Positions 7,244 through 13,331 of a DNA stretch of 13,331 bases are shown one piece after another. The translations under genes were made by a program, and so were the position numbers. The stretch lies in assembly GCA_013336205.1 (NCBI GenBank), contig JAAXUD010000024.1:1-13331 (forward strand), in the 5' to 3' direction. The notes beneath the pieces were generated by a model, which was not told the DNA's origin, made no database searches, and saw only the letters and a program-made list of their open reading frames with translations. The stretch comes from Lentimicrobium sp. (GTDB taxonomy: Bacteria > Bacteroidota > Bacteroidia > Bacteroidales > Lentimicrobiaceae). Numbering within the stretch: the first letter of the stretch is position 1; the number at the start of each line of letters is the position of its first letter.

Positions 7244-7504
7244 TCCTTATAAAGTTAATTTGCTGCAGAAGAAGTTTGTTTAATGAGAAAGTGATAACAC
7301 GAAATAAAGAGGGGATGTTAAGAATTATATTCCATTCGTTTGCATAAGAATCCCTTAACATCCTTAAGGTTCAATGTTATAATCATTGTCAGACGATTTT
7401 TTGGCAAACATTGTGTTGAGACGAACTCGTAACGACTCCGGGAAACCTGACTATCAGATGCAACTATAATGAAAGTGAATCATCTTATAATGAAATTCGA
7501 AATA
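7244..7504. other. Intergenic region before the small lipoprotein gene
   Basis: Besides the two inverted-repeat elements listed separately (7313-7363 and the arm at 7401-7417), I see no gene. The stretch at about 7418-7450 contains ACGAACTCGT, a short palindrome with 4-bp arms, followed by AACGACTCCGGG. It is more GC-rich than the lipoprotein gene and could form a local fold. No clear TAnnTTTG element precedes the lipoprotein start. Confidence 0.5.
7313..7363. repeat. Perfect 10-bp inverted repeat, possible terminator of the propeller gene
   Basis: GGATGTTAAG at 7313-7322 is the exact reverse complement of CTTAACATCC at 7354-7363, with a 31-nt spacer. It starts 69 nt after the propeller gene's stop codon. 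There is no T-run after the second arm, so it is not a standard intrinsic terminator. It could be an mRNA 3' stabilising stem, a protein binding site, or the trace of a small inserted element. Confidence 0.6.
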
Positions 7505-7880
7505 ATGAAAAGAACTATTGGATTACTAACTATTATTCTCTTTGCATATGGATGCAGCAGAGAAAAGGAAGATGCACCCGACAGATATTTTGTCGGTGAG
7601 ATTGTTAGTTTCGATTTGAACTGTTCTAATTGCATTTTAAGATTTCCAAATGATTCAATAACAATAAAACAAGCAATTGGTATTAGCAGAAACAATTACT
7701 ATCAAACAATCAATTTAGAAAAGGATACATTTAAAATTAGTCAAAGGGTTTTGGTTAAATTAAGAAAAGCGGAAGACAGAGAATTAAGTGCATGTATAAC
7801 ATTATATCCTTCAAATGATTATAGAAATATATACATCATCGATTTTAAACCCGATGAATAGAGAAAACAACGTTTGCCAA
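7401..7880. mobile_element. Cassette-like unit: small lipoprotein gene bounded by an imperfect inverted repeat
   Basis: TTGGCAAACATTGTGTT at 7401-7417 matches the reverse complement of 7864-7880 at 15 of 17 positions, including a perfect 9-bp core (TTGGCAAAC/GTTTGCCAA). The right arm begins three bases after the lipoprotein stop codon. The enclosed gene is strikingly AT-rich: counting 7561-7860 by hand gives about 29% GC, against about 40-42% in lines counted on either side. Together this suggests a transferred unit. No recombinase or transposase is present, and no target-site duplication is obvious. The repeat is seen; mobility is inference. Confidence 0.4.
7505..7861 (+). CDS. Small AT-rich hypothetical lipoprotein
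   Basis: I chose the ATG at 7505 (118 residues). It puts a short basic, hydrophobic signal ahead of a cysteine, as MKRTIGLLTIILFAYGC with the lipidated Cys at 17. Upstream in-frame ATGs at 7469 and 7490 would place a charged stretch before the signal. The mature part is about 100 residues of beta-rich, charged sequence (VGEIVSFDLNCSNCILRF, then regular short strands), perhaps a small OB- or barrel-like domain. The two cysteines of LNCSNC could pair or bind metal. I recognise no named family, though unnamed Bacteroidota lipoproteins with similar wording exist to my memory. Base composition is much more AT-rich than the neighbours, and the gene sits inside the inverted-repeat unit. It should be anchored in a membrane facing the periplasm or surface; its function is unknown. 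Confidence 0.75.
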   Translation: MKRTIGLLTIILFAYGCSREKEDAPDRYFVGEIVSFDLNCSNCILRFPNDSITIKQAIGISRNNYYQTINLEKDTFKISQRVLVKLRKAEDRELSACITLYPSNDYRNIYIIDFKPDE

Positions 7881-8085
7881 CAGCGTATTTATGTATTTGT
7901 TTGGAGATGTTCCTGAAGGTTCAAAGGTTTTAAGCAGCTATAATGGGAGGGATATGAAAACGGTTTCAACGGCCAAATAATTCAAATACGCAAACCGAAG
8001 GAGCATTCCCAGATGTTAAAACATTCCGGAATGAACTGTCTTTCTTAAACTTTGCTTTTGAATTAAAGTATAAAACAGGTTTGGT
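7862..8085. other. Intergenic region with a possible gene remnant
   Basis: After the right inverted-repeat arm, an ATG at 7891 opens a 29-codon plus-strand frame to a TAA at 7978-7980. It includes FGDVPEGSKVLSSYNGRD and has base composition like the surrounding chromosome. It looks more like the tail of a truncated gene than random sequence, but I cannot name a parent. The rest, 7981-8085, holds nothing I can identify. I see no convincing terminator for the minus-strand atpI-like gene that ends at 8086. Confidence 0.3.
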
Positions 8086-8466
8086 TTATTCCGGCTTTTT
8101 TCTGAGAAAAAACAAAACTTCAAAAGCAGTAAATATCATATAAAGTATAAAGAAACTAATGATGAAATTTACCGAATCGCCCCTGTGCGTCAGGGCATAG
8201 ATAACAATAACAGCAAGATATAATAGCAATCTGATGGCTGAATTTGCCATAAAAGCAGTAACAAATCCACTTGGCGATACTTTGGATTTTTTGTCTAAAA
8301 AATAGAATGACAATAAAGTGGTTGCGGTAAAGAACATAAGCAGGTAAGGAAGCGCCGGACTTATATATGCCGGTGGAATTATCAGAGCCAACGCAATGAT
8401 AGCCAATCCGGTAACGGTAGCTAATATAAGAAGTTGCCTGGTAAATATTCTGAGTTTTTGATTCAT
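8086..8466 (-). CDS. AtpI-like small membrane protein of the ATP synthase locus
   Basis: This 126-residue protein has four predicted membrane helices (about residues 12-30, 34-55, 70-90 and 98-120), and is tipped with basic residues (FFLRKKPE). That layout matches the poorly conserved ATP synthase subunit I/AtpI-like protein found after atpZ in Bacteroidota, thought to help assemble the F0 c-ring. The ATG at 8466 overlaps the upstream atpZ stop in a TGATG arrangement, indicating translational coupling; an in-frame GTG at 8469 is a possible alternative start. In related genomes atpB and the rest of the ATP synthase operon usually follow. Here the cluster ends and opposite-strand genes begin. 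Assignment rests on topology and position more than on motifs. Confidence 0.65.
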   Translation of the reverse strand: MNQKLRIFTRQLLILATVTGLAIIALALIIPPAYISPALPYLLMFFTATTLLSFYFLDKKSKVSPSGFVTAFMANSAIRLLLYLAVIVIYALTHRGDSVNFIISFFILYMIFTAFEVLFFLRKKPE

Positions 8467-8702
8467 CACTTATTGTTTGTATTGCTTAATTCTTTGATCA
8501 TAAGCCATATTGCACCAGCCACAGCGGCAAGGGAAAGGATAATTGTAAAAACCGGAAATTTAATATTCACCAGATCGTCGAGCAGCGTTCCTCCGTAAGT
8601 CCCGGCTGCAATTATAAGGCCCATTTGAAAAGCCATAGCCGAGTATTTTCCATACGAAGCAAGAGGATTTCGGCCCGGTTTATTTGGATTCCTGTTCTGC
8701 AT
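8466..8702 (-). CDS. AtpZ/AtpI family protein (F0F1-ATPase accessory subunit)
   Basis: A 78-residue protein with the AtpZ pattern: a short basic N-terminus, YGKYSAMAFQMG leading into a first helix, then GTYGGTLLDDLVNIKFPVFT. The glycine-rich turn and acidic pair are characteristic, and a second helix, ILSLAAVAGAIWLMI, ends in a charged tail. AtpZ proteins sit in the inner membrane beside the ATP synthase F0 sector and have been linked to ion transport and complex assembly. I chose the ATG at 8702. The frame opens further up to 8780, but those extra residues are the antisense-like read-through of the bactofilin gene and lack family similarity. With this start the gene overlaps the bactofilin 3' end by 23 nt and overlaps the next gene's start, so the three are coupled. 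Confidence 0.85.
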   Translation of the reverse strand: MQNRNPNKPGRNPLASYGKYSAMAFQMGLIIAAGTYGGTLLDDLVNIKFPVFTIILSLAAVAGAIWLMIKELSNTNNK

Positions 8703-9072
8703 AGGAAACCGGCTTTTCTTCAGCCTCCATGTTGTCCATCCGGCAGGTGCCGGTGAACTTCGCGCCAGGTTCAATGGCAAGTTTACCGGTATAGATTTCG
8801 CCGTTAACAGAGGCAGTAGCTTTCAAAGAAAGCAATTCTTTAACCTGAATGGTTCCGGTAACCCTGCCTTCTATATCGGCATTTATGCATTTAATTTCGC
8901 CTTCTACTGTGCCGGTTGAACCAATAATGACCTTTCCACCTGCATATACAGTTCCATTCAGTGTTCCGTCAATCCGGATATTGCCATTTGACTGGATATC
9001 GCCGGTAATAAAGGTCCCCGATTGAATCAGGTTGGCCGATGAAGGGGGTTCGGGTAAAGTATTTTTAGCCAT
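8680..9072 (-). CDS. Bactofilin (polymer-forming cytoskeletal protein)
   Basis: The 130-residue protein is a bactofilin (DUF583). A short proline-containing N-terminal tail is followed by a right-handed beta-helix core at about residues 17-112. The core is made of repeated GxI/GxV turns such as GTFITGDIQSNGNIRIDGTLNG and VEGEIKCINADIEGRVTG. The acidic C-terminal tail (113-130) is disordered-looking. Bactofilins self-assemble without nucleotide into filaments at the cytoplasmic face of the inner membrane and scaffold cell-wall and shape functions. It lies 41 nt downstream of the SprE/PorW gene and overlaps the AtpZ gene, a conserved Bacteroidota arrangement as I recall it. Family very sure; cellular role here unknown. 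Confidence 0.92.
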   Translation of the reverse strand: MAKNTLPEPPSSANLIQSGTFITGDIQSNGNIRIDGTLNGTVYAGGKVIIGSTGTVEGEIKCINADIEGRVTGTIQVKELLSLKATASVNGEIYTGKLAIEPGAKFTGTCRMDNMEAEEKPVSYAEQESK

Positions 9073-9113
9073 AGTCTTGAATTAAAGGTTGTTAAGCTGT
9101 GTTTTTACTAAGC

Positions 9114-11789
9114 TCAATTTAAAAGGTAATTCTTGAGGAAAAACTGTTGATAGGCTTTCGAGTCTTTCTCTTTGAAAAATACCGGGTAGTTCTCTGATGA
9201 GATTAAAAACTGCTCAAAAGTACCTTCCCGCATTCCTGAAAAAACATAGGTATCTTCTTTAATCCCGTTAAAATAGCGTATTGCTTTATCCAGTTCTGTA
9301 AAACTGTTTACTGTAATCATCTGTCGGTTCTTATCCAGTAATACACTGTTAACCTGAAGACTCTCCACACTGTAATTTTTGGTATTAAAGTCTGTAATGC
9401 GCACTTTTGCTCCGTAAACATTAACGGAAGTTCCATCTACGATGAGTGCATAAAAATGTGTAACCGCCGGGTTGTATTTGTACATAGAGAAATCCAGGGG
9501 CTTCGCCACAGCCATTGTCGTATCATTTTGTGCTCCCATGCCTGGTTTAGCTGCTGCCTGAGTCTCTTCTCCAAGCAGTTTCCTGGCCAGTGGTACTACA
9601 TCGCTGTTCGGATAATCGGCAATCAGTTTGTTCAGCTCCACCTTCATTGTATCAACACTCTCAGTCTTCCCCCGGGAAACGGCTTTGAGATAAGCGAATC
9701 TGGGCATCAGATCTTCGTCCTGATAATTAGCTAAAGCATCTTTGCTATAAATGATGGCCGTGCGGTATTGACCACGTTCAAAGGCCAGGTATGTTTCTTC
9801 GTAAAGTGTCTTTACCCTGTTCTGGGCTGCTTCAAGTTCAATCTTGTAGTTGGGATCTTTAAGTAACCTGGCATAATCACTATCGGGGTAATCAGCAATG
9901 ATTTTATCCCTGTAAAATGCCATTTTTGTTGAATCGCCCTGGTCACGGAAAGCCCTGTAAAGGTGATAACTTGATTGCAGGGCGTTGGTGTCCTGGGGGA
10001 ATCGGTTCAATAGCGATGTAAAGGTTTCTATCGCTCTGGGCTTGTCAAATAACTCTTCCAGGAATATCATACCTGCATTAAAAAGACTATTGGCAATTTC
10101 AAGATTACTTGTCTCAATCTGCTCAGGAGTGAAGGGAAGGTCTTTTAAATAGGTATCGCGATTCTTCAGGTCAGAAGTACCTCCTCCGGCGCCGTTTTCA
10201 CCGTTGGCTGAGTCGGCAGGACTGCCCATGTCTTCAGCCATCTGATCCATCATGGTTTCACGTTTGTTGCTAAGTCGCCAGTTGTCCTCAAGCCGGCGGC
10301 GTCCCCATTTGCGCACAAACTCGGAAAAGCCCATGCTGATTGCCGATGGATTATAAAAGTACCAACCACCACCCGCAAGCGTGGTAGTTCCTTTTTGTTG
10401 GTCAACCATTTGCCCGCCTGGTAAACTAATTCCTGCCATTTGAGAAAGTTTTTCCTCTTCCTCGCGTCTTTTAGCCTCTGCTTCTTTTTTTATGAATTCT
10501 GCAATTGATTTATCGATAATTTTATTCCTTTCGCTTTCCGGCATTGATGCCAGGTTTTGTAAACTATCCTGAACATGAACCGTTTGCAGAAAACCAACCA
10601 GTCTTGTCAGAATATTTGTTTTCTCGGAAATTTTCTCATAGTTTGGAAAATCCTTGGGTAAGAACATAATGGTACTGTCGTAATAAGCCTGGGCCTGGCC
10701 GTAATCAGGTCGTTTGAAATAGATTTCAGCCAGCCTCAGCGCGGAGATTGACTTCTGGTAGTCATTATTTACGCTGGTGGCTACCGATTTACGAAGGTAT
10801 TTTACACCCAGGGTATCGTTCTTGTCTTTAAAAGCAATATCTGCTAAAACATAGTAAATCTGATCCTGAAAGTCCTTGTTCTTAAAGTCTTTCAGCATCT
10901 TATTTAATTCCTTGACAATTAGTCTTTTATCACTGCTGTTAGCATTATACACCTTAGCCAGGTTAATCCGGGCATTAAATGCCATTTCAAAAGTAGCCGA
11001 ACCTTTTATTACTTTGGTGTAATATTCGCCGGCTTGTATGTCTTTTCCTTCTAGTTGCAATATCTGAGCGATAATAAAGTCTAACCGGGTGCGTAGTTTT
11101 CTATTAGAATTGAGCGGAATTGCTTTTTTTAATGACTCTTTAGCCTGGCTGTATTTTGCCTGTGCTATATACAAATCAGCCCAGGCAAGTGGAAGGTCTT
11201 TTCTTACAATCCAGGGCAACTGTAATTCAGGCTTTTCTGAAATAATAAGTTCAAACATGGCGATTGCCTTGTCATACTGCTTCATTTGCTTAAAGCATCG
11301 GCCAGTCCATAGCAGAGCCTCATACCTTATGGGATCTTCGTTGTATTGCTTGCTAACATATTCAAATGCTCTGCGTGCGGCATTGTAATCCTGCTTGTAA
11401 AAATTAGCCTTGCCAATAAGCATATAGCTGTATATCACCCATTTTACATGCTCTTTTTTATCGAAATACATTGAGTGCTTCTGTATGACCTTCGAAGCTT
11501 TCTCAATGGAGCGGTCCATACTGGGATTTATTGTCTGGGCATTGTTTGGCGTTCCGTAATTGTATACAGGCAAAACAGAGGTGTAGTTTTCGCGGGCTAT
11601 TTTTCTGAGTTCTGCAATGCCTTCTTTAAGGCTTTCATTGCCATTCCAATAGGCATTATAATGAGCAGTAAGGTTGTGATATGTCCTGCGTGTGAATGTG
11701 TTCTTTTTGGTCGAACAGGCAGTCAACAGCATTAAAATTGCTGCTAATAATAGAAAGGTTAATCGCTGGTTGAAAAATTTTGCAGTCAA
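9114..11789 (-). CDS. porW: SprE/PorW-type TPR lipoprotein of the type IX secretion system
   Basis: The 891-residue protein starts with a lipoprotein signal (LLTAC, lipidated C25) and the family's first block, TFTRRTYHNLTAHYNAYWNG (31-50). TPR-like helical repeats run from about 115 to 370. A charged coiled-coil segment (about 425-450) precedes the distinctive GGGWYFYNPSAISMGFSEF (473-491) and KWGRRRLEDNWR (494-505) motif. A low-complexity Ser/Gly linker (520-540) leads to more TPRs (about 560-740) and a small C-terminal domain (about 770-891). SprE in Flavobacterium johnsoniae and PorW in Porphyromonas gingivalis are outer-membrane-associated lipoproteins needed for T9SS secretion and, in gliders, motility. 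Here it heads the cluster with bactofilin, atpZ and atpI-like. The full length and all blocks are intact, implying a working T9SS whose cargo includes the propeller protein in this window. Confidence 0.9.
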   Translation of the reverse strand: MTAKFFNQRLTFLLLAAILMLLTACSTKKNTFTRRTYHNLTAHYNAYWNGNESLKEGIAELRKIARENYTSVLPVYNYGTPNNAQTINPSMDRSIEKASKVIQKHSMYFDKKEHVKWVIYSYMLIGKANFYKQDYNAARRAFEYVSKQYNEDPIRYEALLWTGRCFKQMKQYDKAIAMFELIISEKPELQLPWIVRKDLPLAWADLYIAQAKYSQAKESLKKAIPLNSNRKLRTRLDFIIAQILQLEGKDIQAGEYYTKVIKGSATFEMAFNARINLAKVYNANSSDKRLIVKELNKMLKDFKNKDFQDQIYYVLADIAFKDKNDTLGVKYLRKSVATSVNNDYQKSISALRLAEIYFKRPDYGQAQAYYDSTIMFLPKDFPNYEKISEKTNILTRLVGFLQTVHVQDSLQNLASMPESERNKIIDKSIAEFIKKEAEAKRREEEEKLSQMAGISLPGGQMVDQQKGTTTLAGGGWYFYNPSAISMGFSEFVRKWGRRRLEDNWRLSNKRETMMDQMAEDMGSPADSANGENGAGGGTSDLKNRDTYLKDLPFTPEQIETSNLEIANSLFNAGMIFLEELFDKPRAIETFTSLLNRFPQDTNALQSSYHLYRAFRDQGDSTKMAFYRDKIIADYPDSDYARLLKDPNYKIELEAAQNRVKTLYEETYLAFERGQYRTAIIYSKDALANYQDEDLMPRFAYLKAVSRGKTESVDTMKVELNKLIADYPNSDVVPLARKLLGEETQAAAKPGMGAQNDTTMAVAKPLDFSMYKYNPAVTHFYALIVDGTSVNVYGAKVRITDFNTKNYSVESLQVNSVLLDKNRQMITVNSFTELDKAIRYFNGIKEDTYVFSGMREGTFEQFLISSENYPVFFKEKDSKAYQQFFLKNYLLN

Positions 11790-12082
11790 GGATATGCTGG
11801 TTTACAGTTCAAATAAATAACTGATAATTTGCAAAAATATTTTATTTTTTTGATTCAGCCTTGCGTATATCCAAATATATATAGTCAGGTTCATTTTTTA
11901 TCTTGCATGTTTTTACATTTCCGGTACTGTTTTATTAAGGTAACGCATGCTTTCTGAGCACAAACCGCCAGTTGGTTTAAGCATAAGCTGTTTATCTCTG
12001 TGCGGATTTGCCGAATCAATAATCAGGCAGTTGCGCTTTTTTTACGATATTTGCAGCCTTATTATAAAAGCATAACTAAAAA
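11790..12082. other. Divergent promoter region between porW and the M23 peptidase gene
   Basis: This AT-rich 293-nt region has no gene that I can see. For porW (minus strand), two sites match the -7 consensus: TATTTTTG at 11839 to 11832 and TATATTTG at 11879 to 11872, about 42 and 82 nt from the start. Neither has a clear TTG at normal spacing. For the M23 gene (plus strand), GATATTTG at 12046-12053 is a one-mismatch -7 box, 29 nt before the ATG. All are candidates only. Confidence 0.45.
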
Positions 12083-12994
12083 ATGGCTTTCCGGAAAGCA
12101 GGTTCAGCTCCTGCCTCAGAAAAACGAGTGCGCTGGTATCACAAACTCAGGGATAAATACAGGTTAATTATTCTGAATGAAGATACCTTTGAAGAGAAAT
12201 TGTCATTTCGTCTTTCCAGGCTCAATGTTTTCATTGTTGTCGGAATGATGGCTATAATCCTGGTCTTTCTAACATCTTACCTGATTGCGTTCACTCCCCT
12301 TCGCGAATTTATACCAGGATACAAGGATACCAGTATTCAGAAAGAATTATACGAACTTCAGCTGAAAGCTGACTCAATTGAGAAAGCAGTTGAAAGTAAG
12401 GATCTTTTTATCAGCAATATGAAGCGTGTATTGTCCGGAGAGGAGATAAGTGAAATTGACCAACCGGTGGTTGAGGCCGACTCAGCCAAACGTTCAGCTT
12501 ACGCAAAAATAAACAACACCCGGAGCCGGGAGGATTCTATGCTGAGGACTGAATATGAAGCACAGAACTTATATAATATCAAAACCGGTGACAAGGAATC
12601 CGCTGAGAAAAGCCTTACGCTTAACCGCCTGAGCTTTTTCACTCCTTTAAAGGGATTAATTACCAACCGCTTTAATCCCTTGCAACAGCATTTCGGTATA
12701 GATATAGCTTCTGCCCGCAACGAATCGGTTAAGGCTGCTTACAACGGCACCGTAATATTTTCAGAATGGACTGCAGAAACAGGACATGTAATTGCTGTTC
12801 AGCATACAGGCAATGTAATCACAGTTTACAAACACAATTCTGTTTTACTTAGAAAGCAAGGCGCATTTGTCAGGGCAGGTGAATCAATTGCTGTTGTTGG
12901 GGAATCGGGCGAATACTCCACCGGACCTCACCTTCATTTTGAATTATGGATTAATGGCAAGGCTGTTAACCCGGAAGATTATATGGTTTTCTGA
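12083..12994 (+). CDS. Membrane-anchored M23 family metallopeptidase
   Basis: The 303-residue protein has a basic cytoplasmic N-terminus (1-46), one membrane helix (about 47-70), and a charged, probably coiled-coil stalk (about 82-175). A C-terminal LytM/M23 domain (about 185-300) follows. The domain keeps all catalytic features: H203 and D207 in HFGIDIA, H251 in VYKHN, and H283/H285 in GPHLHFEL. It should therefore be an active zinc endopeptidase facing the periplasm and cutting peptidoglycan cross-links, rather than a degenerate EnvC/NlpD-type activator. The gene is divergent from porW, and dxr follows after 16 nt, a pairing common in Bacteroidota. The ATG at 12083 gives the conserved FRKAGSA-like start ahead of the transmembrane segment. 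The exact substrate bond is unknown. Confidence 0.92.
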   Translation: MAFRKAGSAPASEKRVRWYHKLRDKYRLIILNEDTFEEKLSFRLSRLNVFIVVGMMAIILVFLTSYLIAFTPLREFIPGYKDTSIQKELYELQLKADSIEKAVESKDLFISNMKRVLSGEEISEIDQPVVEADSAKRSAYAKINNTRSREDSMLRTEYEAQNLYNIKTGDKESAEKSLTLNRLSFFTPLKGLITNRFNPLQQHFGIDIASARNESVKAAYNGTVIFSEWTAETGHVIAVQHTGNVITVYKHNSVLLRKQGAFVRAGESIAVVGESGEYSTGPHLHFELWINGKAVNPEDYMVF

Positions 12995-13010
12995 TTAAAT
13001 CTGCTTTTAC

Positions 13011-13331
13011 TTGAAAAAACACATAGCAATACTTGGTTCAACAGGTTCAATAGGAACTCAGGCTTTAGAGGTAATCAGGCAACAGGCCGATTATTTTGAA
13101 GTTGAAGTCCTGTCTGCCAACAACAATGCCAGTCTGCTGATAAGTCAGGCAATTGAATTCAGGCCCAATGCCGTGGTTATCGGAGCGCCGCACCTCTACA
13201 ACAAAGTTGTCAGTGCGCTTGATCCATACGATATTAAGGTATATTCCGGTGAAGATGCCCTTTGCCAGATTGTGGCAATGGAAACCATCGACATGGTGCT
13301 GATTGCCCTTGTTGGTTATGCCGGACTCAGG
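13011..13331 (+). CDS. dxr: 1-deoxy-D-xylulose 5-phosphate reductoisomerase, 5' part only
   Basis: I read 107 codons before the right edge. The start is a TTG at 13011, giving (M)KKHIAILGSTGSIGTQALEV, the NADPH-binding GSTGSIG signature right at the N-terminus as in all Dxr proteins. No in-frame ATG precedes it after the M23 stop, and later starts would delete the nucleotide-binding loop. LSANNNASLL and ALVGYAGLR further on also fit the family. Dxr converts DXP to 2-C-methyl-D-erythritol 4-phosphate, the committed step of the non-mevalonate isoprenoid pathway, in the cytoplasm. It begins 16 nt after the M23 gene and is probably co-transcribed. The remaining roughly 280 residues, including the metal-binding catalytic domain, lie outside the window. 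Confidence 0.95.
   Translation, partial: MKKHIAILGSTGSIGTQALEVIRQQADYFEVEVLSANNNASLLISQAIEFRPNAVVIGAPHLYNKVVSALDPYDIKVYSGEDALCQIVAMETIDMVLIALVGYAGLR

Noticed and set aside
8703..8780. Longer N-terminus for AtpZ starting at 8780
   Set aside because: The extra 26 residues lie within the bactofilin core in another frame and do not resemble AtpZ N-termini; the ATG at 8702 gives the family's normal size.
9456..11735. Several plus-strand open frames across the porW gene
   Set aside because: All are antisense to the conserved SprE/PorW protein and lack domains or start context.
1..13331. tRNA, rRNA, known riboswitch, transposase or defence system
   Set aside because: I looked on both strands and saw no clover-leaf tRNA sequence, rRNA signature, conserved riboswitch core, transposase or defence-gene motif.

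Overview
The window looks like chromosomal DNA of a Bacteroidota bacterium, probably an environmental member near the Bacteroidales/Marinilabiliales; I cannot name genus or species. The evidence is a SprE/PorW-type lipoprotein of the type IX secretion system (T9SS), a surface protein with a T9SS type A C-terminal sorting domain, a Bacteroidota-style promoter (TTTG-N20-TATATTTG), the run SprE-bactofilin-AtpZ-AtpI, and an M23 peptidase directly before dxr. GC is about 40% by eye.

Left part (1-4808, all minus strand). An HD-domain phosphohydrolase runs off the left edge. Next comes a two-gene unit, a secreted M14 zinc carboxypeptidase followed 21 nt later by an enolase-superfamily enzyme of the N-succinylamino acid racemase/o-succinylbenzoate synthase type. 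To its right is a second unit, a pterin synthase of the PTPS/QueD family followed 21 nt later by GTP cyclohydrolase I. That unit ends in a clear intrinsic terminator, and a candidate promoter for the peptidase unit lies just beyond it. The pterin pair would convert GTP to dihydroneopterin triphosphate and then to a tetrahydropterin; the motif spacing in the second enzyme favours the pyruvoyl-tetrahydropterin type over the queuosine type.

Middle (4809-8085). A plus-strand gene with its own promoter encodes a secreted protein with about 14 Ycf48-like beta-propeller repeats and a T9SS sorting domain. After it comes a distinctly AT-rich small lipoprotein gene (about 29% GC over most of its length), flanked by an imperfect 17-bp inverted repeat with a perfect 9-bp core. 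The unit looks like an acquired cassette. It lies immediately beyond the ATP synthase accessory genes, where the ATP synthase operon (atpB onward) would be expected in related genomes and is absent.

Right part (8086-13331). A minus-strand cluster, sprE/porW, bactofilin, atpZ and an atpI-like gene, is compact with overlaps at the distal end. Divergent from it, on the plus strand, are a membrane-anchored M23 peptidase and the start of dxr (non-mevalonate isoprenoid pathway), which has a TTG start and runs off the right edge. SprE/PorW and the sorted propeller protein belong to the same secretion route: one is a T9SS component, the other a predicted cargo.

Most of the window is ordinary conserved Bacteroidota content. 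I found no CRISPR array, rRNA, tRNA, transposase or recognisable defence system. The places most worth a second look are the AT-rich cassette with its inverted repeat at the broken ATP synthase locus, the PTPS-type motif beside folE, and the racemase/peptidase pair of unassigned substrate.
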